A stretch of DNA of 64,000 nucleotides from Kalmusia sp. IMI 367209 (lineage: Eukaryota; Ascomycota; Dothideomycetes; Pleosporales; Didymosphaeriaceae): positions 496,001-560,000 of the forward strand of contig JAPEUQ010000008.1 of NCBI GenBank assembly GCA_027946365.1, read 5' to 3'. Shown here piece by piece: positions 45,947 through 58,533 of this stretch (position 1 is the stretch's first letter; each line of letters begins with the position of its first letter). The notes beneath the pieces were generated by a model. That model did no database searches, was not told the origin of the DNA, and was given only the letters and a program-made list of their open reading frames with translations. A program made the translations under genes and the position numbers.

Positions 45947-47035
45947 ATGCCGCCACCTAAGTCAATCTTCACATCCCATGAACGCGATTCGCTCAAGGCT
46001 ACATGGGGCTCTCAATCAACACGCTTAACCCGCGACTCCTTTCTCCCCTTCGGCAGCTGCCAACTGTGTCTTCTGTCTGCAGTCGACCCAGTATGCTGCC
46101 CGTCAGGTGACCTCTTCTGCCGAGAATGCGCCATGACCAATCTCCTCGCGCAAAGAAAAGAGATCAAGCGATTAGAAAAAGCATCTGAGCGGCGGCGAGA
46201 AGAAGAGGAGGATCAACGTGCTCGAGAAGACGAAGAGGCTCGACAGAGAGCAGTAGCAGAATTTGAGGCGGTGCAGATGGGTTTGCAGGTCAAGCACGGC
46301 ACAGGATCGAGAGTCATAGGCCGAGAAGACGGAAAGATTTTTGTAGAGAAGGAGGACGAGGCTGTGAATGGCGAGGCTCGGGGTAAGAAGAGGAAGTTTG
46401 AGATCGACGAGGAGGAGCTGAAGCGGATCGCGACCGAGGAGCGAAGTCGCGCCAAGTTTGCGCTCGATGAAGAGAGGAAGGCTGCAAGAGGCCATCTCCC
46501 GAGCTTTTGGGTGCCAGGCGAAACGCCAGATCAGAATTATAAGAGCGCGGAGAAGGCCAAGCAAAACCCCACGTGTCCGTCAAGTGACCCGGAACATCCG
46601 CACGCACTTTCGCTCAAGACTCTTGTCTCCACCAACTTCAACATGGAGAAGTCCTCAGAGACCGGAAAGTCAATACCGTCGTGTCCGAGCTGCCGCAAGA
46701 CGCTGTCGAATGCAACGAAAGCCATGATCGCAATCCCGTGTGGCCACGTTCTTTGCAAACCTTGTGTGGAGAAATTCCTGAAGCCGGAGCATAGACACCA
46801 TCGGGATGCGCATGATGATGGACCTGAGCCAGAAACGATCCACTGCTATGTGTGCGATGCGGATTTAACTACAGTACCGGACACGAAACACAAAGATAAG
46901 GAGGGCAAGAAGAGCAAAAGGGAGAAGGAGAAGGGACCCAAGCCCGGATTAGTCGAGATAAAGAGCGAGGGGACCGGCTTCGCTGGTGGCGGTAAGGCCA
47001 TGGTGAAAAGGGAAGGTGTCGCCTTCCAGGTATGA
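45947..47035 (+). CDS. NOSIP-family zinc-finger / U-box-like protein
   Basis: Single exon, 362 residues. It starts [16 protein letters not shown]. The N-terminal treble of cysteines (C38, C41, C50/C51, C58, C61; [14 protein letters not shown]...FCRECA) matches the NOSIP zinc domain. A long charged coiled coil follows ([20 protein letters not shown], to ~120). The C-terminal half has [21 protein letters not shown] and CYVCDADL, a RING/U-box-type fold. Animal NOSIP is an E3 ubiquitin ligase that also binds nitric oxide synthase. In fungi the ligase/splicing-associated role is the likelier one. Confidence 0.88.
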   Translation: MPPPKSIFTSHERDSLKATWGSQSTRLTRDSFLPFGSCQLCLLSAVDPVCCPSGDLFCRECAMTNLLAQRKEIKRLEKASERRREEEEDQRAREDEEARQRAVAEFEAVQMGLQVKHGTGSRVIGREDGKIFVEKEDEAVNGEARGKKRKFEIDEEELKRIATEERSRAKFALDEERKAARGHLPSFWVPGETPDQNYKSAEKAKQNPTCPSSDPEHPHALSLKTLVSTNFNMEKSSETGKSIPSCPSCRKTLSNATKAMIAIPCGHVLCKPCVEKFLKPEHRHHRDAHDDGPEPETIHCYVCDADLTTVPDTKHKDKEGKKSKREKEKGPKPGLVEIKSEGTGFAGGGKAMVKREGVAFQV

Positions 47036-50000
47036 GACAAGTTCGATATTGGCGCGATTTGGGCCGAAGCCACCTGTACAGAATATAACCTAGGTAGACG
47101 TGCGATCATCATTTAGACAGCATGACAATCCACCACAAAACATCGAAGACATGTAATCTTGTTCAACTAAGACCTTAGAGATTAAAACAAAACAATAGCC
47201 CTACCATGGAATTGAAAGGGACTGACAAGCTGTGCATGTCTTCTCTCTAGTTGTGCGTCTCGAGCCCGAAAGATTGACCGAGTCCGTTCAGGGCATCGAG
47301 AGCACACATGTTCAAGTGAGGTGTTTGGACATGGCGAGCGTCATCACCAAGCATTGAGGTAGCCTTGTCGTTGTAGAGTAAGTATAAATACCGCTCACTC
47401 TGCATAATTTTTTTTCACAATTCCTTTGAACACTGTCCCTTGGCCTTGATCTAAGTACTGGATTTTTTTCATGGGAGACAAAAAAACTCCTTGACTTCAA
47501 AGCATGGCTGCGCCTGGATTTTGTTTGTGTTCAATATGCAAGCGAAATTAGCCTGTGGGAAAACAATTTGTTAAAGACTGGTGAGGCGTCGTAAGGGGTG
47601 ATGCGCACCATCATTGATCTGAGGGCAGTATTTTAAACCATCATGCATATGTACTGCCAATTGTAGTTTGTCATATCTACATACCCTCACTGATTGCTAT
47701 ATCCGGCTGCTCCAACCGGTGTCTCTCGACGAAATGGGAGATTATAGTTTACGGCTACAAGTCCCGATGGCAATTTGCGCGACTCGCAAAGTGCTCCACA
47801 AATTCGTTGGAATGCCGCATGAGAGATTGTTCCAAGGGTTTTATGCACTACGGCATAAAGCATTGGCGAATATGACAAAATTTTAAGCGTTGGTAGTGCT
47901 AGCGTGGTTAGAATATAAGATTTGCCTTGTGAACTTGCTTCATCTTCCATCTCCACATCAGACCAAAATGAAATCTGTCGATAGACAGGAGTATCTAAAA
48001 CATGATGCTAAAAATGCTCATGTTTAGAGGTAATCTGTACTATCTTGCTCTATGCGGCGGCGCCAGGATAGTTGCGGCAGGACTTGCGGGCCATCAGCAA
48101 TCAAAGTTATCGAGAGGAACGACTGATGAACTAGCTTTGCGTGGGAGCGCATCTATCTCTAAGATTGCAAAATATGCCGAATATGGCGACTATATGAATT
48201 GCCCTGCTCGAATCAAAAGATTATATTCGAGTCGTTGAAGGTGAACATCAATCTCGTAAGTCTATAGTGACGCAAGTATATAGTTCTACTGATCTTCTAC
48301 TCGGATTCCCACACCACTAAAATAGGCTGCAGAGACTAAAAGACTCGCCTTCATCCGCATGGGACTTAAAAATTGAGAGTTCAGCTATAACCAGACGTTA
48401 GCTTGGCTGTTTGTAGCAAGTAATGTATACGATACGTGTAGAAATCCCTCCTGTTTTTCGCAGTGGTGGTGGTGGAGACGATTATGACTTCATAACATCA
48501 CCATGGCGATGCCGATGAAAATCATTGTGTCACCTTGAGCTCATACGTGAATCCTATATCAATCACCCTGACCCTATCTACATCATGTTTAAAGACGAAA
48601 AACGAACTTCACACAACCTATAGAGGGCTGAGATTTTAGTTTTCTTGAAGGGTAGACAGCCTAAATGAGTAGCATGAATTCAATCGACCTCCGGGTTTTG
48701 GCAAGTACAAAGATCGCGTATTTCCCGATTGAAGAGACGAGACTTGTTTCATCTGTAGTATATTCGTGGTGGCTTTCATCACCATCTGAACCGGAGTAAC
48801 AAACCTAGGTATGTAAATCCAATAAGCACCTTGCTGAAACCGTGAAGAACCAAGAACGATGTTGCTCAACATTTATGACTGCGTTCGCGTGTGTCTCCTA
48901 AAAGCTAAGAAATCGGTGTACTAAGGCATCATGAGGGCTGTCTTGATATCAATCCTAATGACTAGATTGAAGACGATAGATATTTGTGACAGTAATAGAA
49001 CAAAGGCCGGGACACATATTAAAAGATAAAATTTGGTCTAGTACGTAATACGTGTGGTATGATTTGCTCTAAACCGAATAGACGAGGAAAATGGGAGCTC
49101 TATGCCTCTTGTGACCTTGATTATATAAAAAGTTGACACGGTGTCTGTTGCTGAGAAAATTATTGCATGCTACACATGTGACTATGAAAATACAAAGCTT
49201 GCACGCGCATGGACGTGCCCGCGAACGGGTGATAAGGTTAGAATAGAATACACCTAATCGAGCAATAGCCATGTTCGTTGCTTCAATTCTGCCTATACGA
49301 TACCTAGCGTGTGACACACAAAAAGACAACCAGAACTTACAAGGGGAAACTGAAAGAACTCTCCATCTAGATTGCGACCGGCCGGGTCTAGTAGAGATTA
49401 ACGAAATTAATCTATGAGTCAATCTTGGAAATTTGAACAGTTTTTGAAATTGAAATTTGAGGATGATAGTAATGATAGATAGCATCACTAAACGCCGTGA
49501 TAATTATGAAACCGGAGCGTCCTGAGTAGCTGACTACGGCTACCCTCCGCTTGAGGGCTGTTGGAAAATCCAAATATGAAGAATTAGTTTCACTATAGAT
49601 ACTGAAGAAAGCCATAGGCTAAAACATCTTAGTAGTAGTTGACGTTATCAAATTATCTCGGTTGTGTGTTTGAACTTAGCTTTCAATTGCTATATAAGCT
49701 TGCGACAAACAAAGTCCTCCTTACACCTCTTCCTCATCATGCTAGAAATTGAAAATTTTATCAATAACAGATATGTAGTTGTTTTTGTCGTAACAGTCTT
49801 AATGTGCCTGGTGTGCGTGTCGTAGAACACTTTAAAATTTATACTACAGGGACTCATGGAGATCTGAAAATCATAGGAGTGACGAAGAAGAGGATCAAGC
49901 CATATTTTTCGATTAGTCGTATTCTAGGGACATCCCGACTCTAGGCCATGTTTTTCATTCTTCTTTAGATTTCCTAACAAATTCTGACCGCAGTAACTAG

Positions 50001-51439
50001 AAAGGACTCTTAAAGTTGTTTGGAATAGTAACAAACTGCGACAAGATATGCTCCTTCATTTATCCTAGTGTGAAGTCCAAATAGCCACGGTTAAGTTAGA
50101 TTAGTCGGCGATATTAGTTCTGGTCGATAAGAATGAATATCCTCATGTTAGTCGAGATCATGCCATGGATGAGAGATGTTATGGTACAAAACACGATTAT
50201 TCTCCCAGACTTATCAGCACACCACACCTCGATATTGCAGGTATAAAATGCCTTCACAGAGGCTTCATGAGAGTGGGAACAGCGAAGTAAAATCCAAGGG
50301 ACCGTCGAATGGATTCAACTCGGTGTTCCGAAAGTGAAGCCACAGGTTAAAACTTTATGAATGCTATGTTATGTATTAAGTACTACAGGATGTTAACTTG
50401 GACCTCATTCCACCAGCTGCCTACTGTGATCTACGAGGCTCATTTACCTTCTCTACCATTGCCACTGATTTAATGGAAAGACTCTGTACATGGAATGCAC
50501 AATCTTTGTCGCGATTTGAGAGGCTTACCAATAGAAAGTATCTGCGTAAACCTTAGCCTTGGGTGGACTCAAATGTAACCGAACAGGGGGAGACACTGTA
50601 TTTCAACAATCAAGACAATTGGCAACCCGTGATGGTTGTGAAAGTGTAAGCCGAGGTGTATCCGTAACATATTCGTGTGCACGAGCCACCCACCTCGGAC
50701 AGAAGCGGAACAACCCCGCATTTCCTCCCTGCGGCTCTTTTCCGGCTGTACATCAACGTCATCCTTTCACAAGCCGAACGCCCACCACGAGCGCATTCAC
50801 ATGAACTCGTGAAAGCGCCCGCTAACACACTGCCTGCCCGTATCAGGCACATCACAGCACCTCCAAGCTTCGAGTGACGGCAAGATGGGCAACCAATATG
50901 AAATCCAGCCAACCATTTCGGAAAACGACTCCATGTAGCCGGGGCCCAGCCGAAACCTTCATGTTCCGTTCGTCCACCATGCTGATCTGGGGAAACATTG
51001 GTGATTTAGTCCGCCAAGAATTCCCGATGCGACTGGACGCGTGCTCTTTGAAACCAGCAGTTAGGCCTGGGCTCACGTAGGGCCGAGCCGAGGATACAGC
51101 TCATCGCGTCCTCCCACCCGCGGTTAGATGGCTAGCTATGACTGTGATGGTGCAACCTTTTTCTTCTCTTATTTTCCTCTTTTCTCTCTTGGTTATTTGG
51201 CTCTGTCTGTCTTGTGTCACTTTCCGGTTCAATCTTGGATCATTCTCTTTGTTCGTATTGAAGAGCTGAACGTGCAGCTGGTTGCCCGAAGCTTCAGGGC
51301 CGACGAAGAGTTCGGAAGAGCTTCGCGATAGTCTAATTTTCCGTTCAATTACAGATTGCTCTCTGTTTTCCAGGCTCCTTTCGGTCTTGCGATTTCGATT
51401 CTATCCCCTACATAGAGCGCAGAGCTCACTTTTTACAAT
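47036..51439. other. 4.4-kb gene-free region
   Basis: No gene that I can support on either strand. Open frames such as 47668-47886, 48002-48238 and 49069-49488 are short and resemble nothing. The part 47.4-50.5 kb is AT-rich. The last ~800 bp (50.6-51.4 kb), less AT-rich and with a CT-rich tract at 51160-51260, are probably the SFC1 promoter and leader. I see no tandem array, tRNA or mobile-element ends. Confidence 0.55.
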
Positions 51440-52770
51440 ATGTCTGCGAAGTCTATACAAGGGCCGGGCGGCAAAAAGCCCGCTTCGGCAGCCACAAATC
51501 TAATCGGTAAGCTTGCTCTTCTTCTTTGGAGCTTTGAAAGCTTCCATGAGCGAATGCTAACAATACGCGCATAGCTGGTGGAGGTGCAGGCATGATGGAA
51601 GCGCTCGTGTGCCATCCTCTGGGTAAGCATTAAGCATTTACAATATGGTGGAAATAAACCAACTCAATGAACAGATACTATCAAAGTTCGAATGCAGCTG
51701 TCAAGACGAGCGCGCGCTCCAGGAGTACGTCCAATCCCACATCCGAAGCACTCTATGCGCATGTACGAACAAGACTCACATGCTGGCTTCAGGCACCTCG
51801 ACGTGGCTTCCTAAAGACTGGTTCTGAGATTGTGAAACGAGAAACACCACTGGGTCTTTATAAGGGTCTCGGCGCAGTCCTCACAGGCATTGTCCCGAAA
51901 ATGGCCATTCGTTTCACGAGTTACGAGTGGTACAAACAGTTACTAGCAGATCCGCAAGGAAATGTTAGTGGGCAATCCACATTTCTGGGTACGTTCGACA
52001 CTCATAGAGCGACTAGCATCTTCATCGAATCATCCATGTTTCCCTCAACGTACTTCACAGAGGAGACCTATGTGCTTCTATTCGAAGATTTGGGAACATA
52101 TGCTAACTCCTACCAGCGGGTCTCTCCGCTGGTATCACCGAAGCTGTTGCCGTCGTGACCCCTATGGAAGTCGTAAAAATCCGTCTACAGGCCCAACACC
52201 ACTCAATGGCCGACCCGCTCGACGTCCCCAAATACCGCAACGCTGCTCACGCCCTCTATACTGTCGTCCGCGAAGAAGGATTCGGAGCTCTGTATCGTGG
52301 CGTGTCACTAACAGCGCTGCGTCAAGGTTCCAATCAAGCTGTCAACTTCACCGCATACTCGGAGTTTAGGGCTGCGCTGCAGAAATACCATGGCACGACA
52401 GACTTGCCGAGCTATGAAACGATGTTGATTGGGTTGGTGAGCGGAGCGATGGGCCCGCTGAGTAATGCGCCCATTGACACTATCAAGACGAGGTTGCAAA
52501 AGACACCAGCGGAGCCGGGACAGACGGCTCTAGGAAGGATTGTGGCGATCTCTAGGTAAGTTTCAATCCTCGGGCAATTTTAAGCAAGTGCTAACATGAT
52601 CAAGGGATATGTGGAAGCAGGAGGGAAGCCGGAGTTTCTACAAGGGTATCACGCCTCGTATTATGCGTGTTGCGCCTGGTCAAGCTGTTACCTTCACCGT
52701 ATACGAGTATCTCAAGGGTGTACTAGAGAAAAATCGGGAAATGTTACCAGGAGGCAAATACGAGGAGTAA
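51440..52770 (+). CDS. SFC1: Mitochondrial succinate-fumarate carrier
   Basis: Exons join(51440..51506,51575..51622,51675..51724,51793..51988,52117..52555,52605..52770), 321 residues. The three mitochondrial-carrier signatures are present: CHPLDTIKVRMQ, TPMEVVKIRLQAQHH and APIDTIKTRLQK. Yeast Sfc1 (Acr1) shares long blocks, for example YKGLGAVLTGIVPKMAIRF and FYKGITPRIMRVAPGQAVTF. It exchanges cytosolic succinate for mitochondrial fumarate and is needed for growth on C2 compounds. The third intron starts at GTACGT and removes an otherwise open frame. Confidence 0.95.
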
Positions 52771-53028
52771 TTGATATTCAGGCTTATGCATGGAGGGAGG
52801 TAACTTGTTGATACCACGTCGCATCGTTGTAGAATCGTCTAGCAGCATTGTTGAATTGAATGTATATACCTTCACAATGAGACTCGTGTAAATTTTACTA
52901 GTGCCATTTGATCATATTCGGTGATCTCTTTTGTATCCCACCTCAGAGAGCAAAGTAGAGATCTTGCCCATATACGAATACCGCCAGTTTTGATCCGTTT
53001 TTCAGAGCCTTACCAGCAGCTCTTCAAT

Positions 53029-54060
53029 TTACCGCCTTCCTGGCCTCTTCGGCTTGGCAAATCCCTTCTTCTCCTCCTTCTCCTCAACCTTGAATTCATC
53101 CTCCACCACTTGCGCTGTAATCTCTTCCGGATTCGTCGCCTCCAACCTCTTTGCCACCTTCAATCCGCCCTCATTTTGCGCTAGACTGATAACGTTGCTC
53201 CGACTTGCCGCATACAACATCCTCTCCTTGATCTTCGCAGCGCTCGGACACGTCGAAATGAACACAATTGAAGACTCTGGATCCGAATGCCTATAAAACG
53301 AGAACCTCGGCTCCTGTCTATCAATAGAAGAGGCAAGCGAATCAGGCGTAGCAGATCCCGTCGACACAAGCTGCAGCGTCTCCGTCGGCGCATCCATCCT
53401 CAATTGCACGAGATTCTCCCCTGCACCCTCTCCCAGCCGTCTTAACGCCCCCGCAATCTCCTCATCAGCCCGAATCGCTATGCGCCCACCTTGCGCAAGG
53501 CCCTGCCCTCTCGTCCCCCTGCTCTCCAGCGCCTCCGCCTCCTTGATGTCCTGCAGACTCTGCTCCTCCGCTGTGAGCGGATTCGAACTCTCGCTGTGCT
53601 TGACGTGCTTTTCCCAACCCGCAGCGCTCAGCTCGTCTGCCTCCGTGCAGAATATGCTCTCGGGGAAGTGCTCGCCGCCCAACTCCCGCACGAGCGTCAG
53701 CCGCGTGCTAGCGAATAGCATTTTTTGTCTAACTGGGGCGGCATTAGGCACGTATGTGACTGCAACGAGGGACTTGTCCGCGTCGGAGAGGGCGTCGGCG
53801 CGGCGGAGGAGGATGTAGAGCGCTTCGTTGGGCTTGATGTAGGTGGACAGGTTGGAGAGGTCGGCGAGGAAGGTGGAAGAGGTTGAGGGGATGGGGGCGG
53901 CAGGGACGATGGTTTCTTGCGATATGGTGGCGAGGAGGCCGCGTTGGGTGGTAGAGGTGAGAAGGTCTTGGAGGGCGGTTTGGAGCTCCGCAGCGGCTAG
54001 ATAAGGTTAGAGAGGTGCTGAGGCTGAAGGGGAGGAATTACCGGAGATGCCCGATTGCAT
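53029..54060 (-). CDS. TWF1: Twinfilin, actin-monomer-binding protein
   Basis: Exons complement(join(53029..53996,54042..54060)), 328 residues; the 19-nt first exon gives MQSGIS, spliced to AAAELQTALQDLLT. Two ADF-homology domains are visible, about 5-140 and 170-300. The first ends with ...VTYVPNAAPVRQKMLFASTRLTL, the second with FISTCPSAAKIKERMLYAASRS. The basic C-terminal tail (GFAKPKRPGRR) is the usual capping-protein/PIP2-binding end. It sequesters ADP-actin and binds capping protein at actin patches. Confidence 0.93.
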
Positions 54061-54328
54061 GATGACAAAGTGGGTTTTTATGCGGTATGAAGTGAATCAG
54101 GATTGAATCGAACGGATGTTGAGAGATGGAGATGAGCGCTGTGTTTACGCTGACGTCGGAGGGGCACAGTGGGGCAGAGAGAAGGAAGCGGCTTGGCAAG
54201 GAACAGCCTCACAATTGGGTACCGTCAACCACCATAGGAATCCTTTCAAAACTCCATGTGGAGGTTACCGATATATACGCTCTCAAAAGATCCCCTCGGG
54301 GAATGGTATCATTTTGGCTGCAATTGAT

Positions 54329-55909
54329 CTAATCGTCATTACCACTCCGCAGGAACCCTCCTCCGCCCACAGGCCTACGCTCCATTTTCTTGAAGGCCGT
54401 ACCCTTCCTCGGCCCTTTGCCTTTTCTATTTGCCTCTCTACCCTTTAGCCAGTGCTCGCGGATATTTTTCGTATCCCGATTGACCTTTGGTGCAAGAAGC
54501 ATGTTTTGTTGTGCTAATACCGAAACATTGACCTTGCCCTTCTTCACATCCTTCACAGGCTTCTCCCCGCGTTCCAAGAATTTGATATGCCTATTCATCT
54601 TCTCTTTTCTGAGCTCTTCCGTCGTCTTACCCACGCGGACAGGCGGAGGTGTAGGTGGCCGACGATCACCAACCGCTTCGAGAAGCGAATCGGGCAGCAA
54701 ATCGGGGAGGCCATGCATGTCAACCTCCGCTGGAGCACGTGGTGGCGAAGAGGCACCGCGCGAAGAGGCTTCGCGCTGTTGGAGACGAGTTAGCTTTGCC
54801 TCGCGCTTCGCTAACTTCTGCGCTTTCTTCTCCCCGCGCTTGCGCTTCTCCGCTTGTTCCTGAGCAACGCGGTCTGCGCGCAGCTGGCGTCGCTTCTGTT
54901 CTTCCGCTCGCTGGGCTTGGAGCGCACGGGATGCTTCATCAGCAGTGGCTCTAGCTTTGGAGGCTGCCGCGGAAGTAGTGACCATCTCGGGAGCCTCATC
55001 AGAGTCGCTTGTATTATCGTCTTCGTGATTCTCTGGTTCAACTTCATGCTCCTCCTGTTGGATAGTATCGACTGTGTCTATTTGCTCCGGCTCCTCGCTG
55101 TTGAAACGTTTGTGGCGCTCTTTACCTTCTAATGTAGAAGCCGGGATCACAGTACTCTGAGTGGCTTCGACGGCTACAGTCGATGGGCCCTTTTCTTTGA
55201 CAACTACCGTAGCGGGTGTGTCCATTCTTTGGTTTGGAGACAGGGGAGCTTCCTCGCTGTTCCAGGTGGAGGAGAGTATCTCGTCTGGAAATTTTGATTC
55301 AGACACAGGTTTTTCCGGTGAAGCAGCATCTACCCTCTTGCTCCGCCTTCTTCCTTTGATAGGGCCTGTTACTGATGCTGGCTCGGCAGGCGCGAGCCCG
55401 GACTCTTGTTTTGCATCGAAGGATTTCGATGTTTGTGTTGAGATGATTACTTTTGGGCTGCCGCTGCGGTGTGCGGCAGGCGTATTTTCACCAACAGCTG
55501 AGATATCCCTCGCTCCTTTAGTCCTGTGTGGCATGGCGACCACAATGGTGTCAGCGCCTTCATTGTCTCTCTCATCTGTAGGTTGTTCTACGCTCTGCTG
55601 TGTTTCTTCGACAACGTGTTCCACAACGGGCTCCTCTTTAGCTGTAGCCTTCCTCCGTCTCTTGCTTGCCGTAGGTGTGTCCTGGACCTCAGCCTCCAGC
55701 TCCCGCTTTCCCCTCGTCTTCCTCGTAGAGCTCCGCGGGGTGCTCTCTACCGAGCCGGCGGTGCCAGTTCCTCGTCGCGTTGTGACCATCTTCTCTGCGT
55801 CGGCTTCCACACTTTTCGGTATGTCTTGATTGGCTTCTTCGGGCTCTCTATGAGCTGACGGCGAACGGTTCAGTACTCGTCTAGCAGTGTCGAACACGCG
55901 GGCAAACAT
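54329..55909 (-). CDS. UTP16: U3 snoRNA-associated protein Utp16/Bud21-like
   Basis: Single exon, 526 residues. Long acidic/basic disordered region (about 1-300) with many SP and TP sites and basic clusters (SKRRRKA, GRRRSKR). Then SDSDEAPEMVTTSAAASKA, the diagnostic opening of the U3_snoRNA_assoc domain, followed by a Lys/Arg/Gln coiled coil. The end is rich in Lys and Gly (KGKGPRKGTAFKKM). Small-subunit processome factor in the nucleolus. The family call rests on the SDSDEAPE block and on composition. The intergenic space to its right is only 158 bp and divergent. Confidence 0.78.
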   Translation of the reverse strand: MFARVFDTARRVLNRSPSAHREPEEANQDIPKSVEADAEKMVTTRRGTGTAGSVESTPRSSTRKTRGKRELEAEVQDTPTASKRRRKATAKEEPVVEHVVEETQQSVEQPTDERDNEGADTIVVAMPHRTKGARDISAVGENTPAAHRSGSPKVIISTQTSKSFDAKQESGLAPAEPASVTGPIKGRRRSKRVDAASPEKPVSESKFPDEILSSTWNSEEAPLSPNQRMDTPATVVVKEKGPSTVAVEATQSTVIPASTLEGKERHKRFNSEEPEQIDTVDTIQQEEHEVEPENHEDDNTSDSDEAPEMVTTSAAASKARATADEASRALQAQRAEEQKRRQLRADRVAQEQAEKRKRGEKKAQKLAKREAKLTRLQQREASSRGASSPPRAPAEVDMHGLPDLLPDSLLEAVGDRRPPTPPPVRVGKTTEELRKEKMNRHIKFLERGEKPVKDVKKGKVNVSVLAQQNMLLAPKVNRDTKNIREHWLKGREANRKGKGPRKGTAFKKMERRPVGGGGFLRSGNDD

Positions 55910-56067
55910 GACGTTAAATAAAAAATATTTTTGTATTCCGCCAAGAGCAAAACGCGACCAAAGCGCGGGCCGACGTTCTCCCTAGCGCAGTTTGCGGACC
56001 TCCGAAGCATAAGCTTTCGAGCTCTCGACACCCCTCCCATTGTATTTTCTCGCAGCATACGATTACC
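55910..56067. promoter_or_regulatory. Short bidirectional promoter, UTP16 / Sel1-repeat gene
   Basis: 158 bp between two ATGs on opposite strands. It includes aaataaaaaatatttttg at 55916-55933 beside the UTP16 start. Confidence 0.55.
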
Positions 56068-57399
56068 ATGTTAATTCGTCCCAGCATCGTACGAAGCGCT
56101 CGCCAAATCTTGAGATATGATTCGTGTGTTTTCTGCCTCTATCGAAACTCGCAACCCAAACGCGGCTATGCGGTCCCCTACCGCGTAGATCCAACGAAGA
56201 CTCCGCAACAGATTCGAAGCGATATAGATAGGCGCAATAGACATGCGTACTATCGCATGCTTGCCGCAGATGGATTGATTGAAGTAAAATCTAACGTCGC
56301 TGACGAAATTGTTCAAAAATTTATTGTGAACAACAAGAACAATGTGGACCCAGCTGCCAAGGTACGCCAATTAGCAGCGCGTGAGTAGAAGCTGCTTGTA
56401 TGACTGTGTAGCATAGCTGAAATCAAGTCAGAATATAAGATCCGAGTGGTGAACATCGCGTATCTTGCTATCCCACTATTTCGAGTACCGGACGTCAAAG
56501 ATTCAAAAGCCCAACTGCCACCAAGTCAACAAGGTCCTGTAGCCGCTGGCATATTGCGCGCTTGCAGCGCGGCGAAAGACTTGACTTCAACTCTGCAGAT
56601 CCTCAACGCTGTGTATTATAGTAGCAATGGTTTCGACATTCCCCAAGCTGTGGACATCGCGCGCTTGTTTACTGCAAATGACATAAGTGATTGCAAGAAG
56701 ATGCTTGCACAGCTAGCAGAAGAGGGTAACGCGCATGCGATGACACTACATGGACGATTCTTAGAGCAGTCAGGGAAGACACAGGAAGCTCGCGACCTGT
56801 ATGTGAAGGCACTGGAGAAATACGACACTAAAATACATCGCGGGTATCCACATCCGATGGCGCTACCGTGGCTGACGCCATGGATGGCACTAGTAAATCT
56901 TCAAACAGCCAATACAACCTCTGAATCGATATCAAAGGTCAAAGAGGCACTGGAATTTGGGGCTTTGAAAGCTGACGATCCGATGGCGTACTATCGGCTC
57001 GCAAATCTGCAGGAACCGAAGTCTCATAATTGGCTTGCGTACATGAGCAAAGCCGCAGCATCAGGTCACTCGGACGCTATGTACAGACTGGGTCAATTTT
57101 ACTTGGACGTGCATGCCGATCCGTCCGGCTTCTTAAATCACGCGAAGTTCAGGTCGGCGTTGAAATTCATGACATCCTGGAGACAAACTGGTGCTCTGAA
57201 TTTTGCGAAGGAATGGTTCAATGCAGCTGCAATCGGCGGGCACAAGCCGTCTATACTACAACTGGTAGACCTGTACGGAGGTGACAAAGAGAAGCAAAGA
57301 GTCTACCTACGCGCCATGCTAGAAGACCCACCCAAAGGAGTGAAAGAGGAATGGCCCCATTTAGTGATGCAGGCTCGAAAACGACTTGCCGAAATGTAA
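56068..57399 (+). CDS. Sel1/TPR-like repeat protein with a likely mitochondrial presequence
   Basis: Exons join(56068..56380,56432..57399), 426 residues. The N-terminus (MLIRPSIVRSARQILRYDS) is Arg-rich, without acidic residues for the first 17, as in mitochondrial targeting sequences. Helical repeat motifs of Sel1 type: EEGNAHAMTLHGRFLEQSG (about 201-219) and ASGHSDAMYRLGQFYLD (about 330), then GGHKPSILQLVDLYGG. Sel1 repeats are protein-interaction scaffolds. I do not recognise a named ortholog; a role in mitochondrial assembly or translation is possible but unproven. Confidence 0.8.
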
Positions 57400-57549
57400 G
57401 AAGACTGTGAGAAGAGTTGGATTACCATACTTGTACATTACTTAGATACCCATGTCCCAGTCATTGAAGATATCAAGTCCCTCAAAGCAACGCTGCGAAT
57501 TTACTCACCATCTCTTTTAGACATGTTTCAAGTTCCATGTTCTGCTCTC

Positions 57550-58533
57550 TCAGGCAAACATCCTCTTCACCCCCTCAGCAACCCCCTCACAGCTCGCAAC
57601 AAACCCATACGACCGCGCAGCATTGAACTCCCAACTCTCTTGTGCAAATTCGGGACTACTCGTTCCACACCCATCACTCAACAACACACAATCATATCCA
57701 TTACTGAATGCATCTGTCATCGTGCCTCCAACGCACTGATCGGTGTTCACCCCTGCAAATAACAACGTCCTAATTCCCTCTTTCTCTAGAAACGCTTGTA
57801 GGGGCGTCGAAGAACCCCACAGCCCGGACATGCGATTCTTGTGGATCCATACGTCGGGATTGCGCGGGAGCGCAGCACCAGCGGCATAGATAGTATCGAG
57901 AGGCGGATAGAGCGCAGAATTCCACGAATCGCGCATGAGCAGGCGTCCTGCGTTGAGAATCTTTCCGGGCTCTAATTCAACAGTCCCGCAGTCGGAACCC
58001 ATACCGTGGTACATGGCGAACGGACCGGTGGTGATTTTCTCGGCGCCAAAGCGGTCAGCGGCGATGCTGTTGGGTCCTGAGCTGAAATCTTGTGAGAATG
58101 GTTGATCCGCGGGGATGGAAGCAAATCCGAAGCAGCGCTTTACCGAAGGTGGCATGTTTTGTAGTTCGTCTTCTGTGAGGCCCCAATTGACCCAGATGAT
58201 CCTCATACCTGCCTTCCTCGCCGCTGGAATCGCGTGAGTGACTAGATTGTCACATGCTGCGTGGCCGGCGCCACGCTGCCGGCCAAAGGCCTCACTAAGG
58301 AAGAAATTCTGCATGTCGATGATGACGAGAGCGGATTTAGCGCGCGATATGGTGATAGGGCAAGTTGTGGTTTGGATCGTGAGTTTCGGGTCAGATGTGG
58401 AGCCGTTTGGGTCGGAGGACGGTGCAGTCGGGACGCTAGGATGTGTGAGGTCGAAGCCGATGGATGTATGGTGGAGCCAGAAGTTTGATGGAGAGCCGAT
58501 AAGAGCTTTACGCGCGAAGGATGTTCCGGACAT
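57550..58533 (-). CDS. Isochorismatase-family cysteine hydrolase
   Basis: Single exon, 327 residues from ATG 58533 (MSGTSFARKAL); the longer upstream frame has no support. Catalytic residues: Asp73 in SALVIIDMQNFF and the nucleophile Cys267 in FAGVNTDQCVGGTMTDA. It is longer than the ~200-residue bacterial enzymes because of an N-terminal extension (about 1-65) and an insert (SVKRCFGFASIPADQPF). Fungal members act as amidases or hydrolases on small amides; the exact substrate is open. Confidence 0.9.
   Translation of the reverse strand: MSGTSFARKALIGSPSNFWLHHTSIGFDLTHPSVPTAPSSDPNGSTSDPKLTIQTTTCPITISRAKSALVIIDMQNFFLSEAFGRQRGAGHAACDNLVTHAIPAARKAGMRIIWVNWGLTEDELQNMPPSVKRCFGFASIPADQPFSQDFSSGPNSIAADRFGAEKITTGPFAMYHGMGSDCGTVELEPGKILNAGRLLMRDSWNSALYPPLDTIYAAGAALPRNPDVWIHKNRMSGLWGSSTPLQAFLEKEGIRTLLFAGVNTDQCVGGTMTDAFSNGYDCVLLSDGCGTSSPEFAQESWEFNAARSYGFVASCEGVAEGVKRMFA

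Noticed and set aside
49069..49488. Minus-strand frame of 139 codons in the gene desert
   Set aside because: No domain, signal peptide or helix pattern; AT-rich by-product of the region.
55161..55829. Plus-strand frame of 222 codons
   Set aside because: Antisense shadow of the disordered UTP16 N-terminal region; no motif and no splice context.
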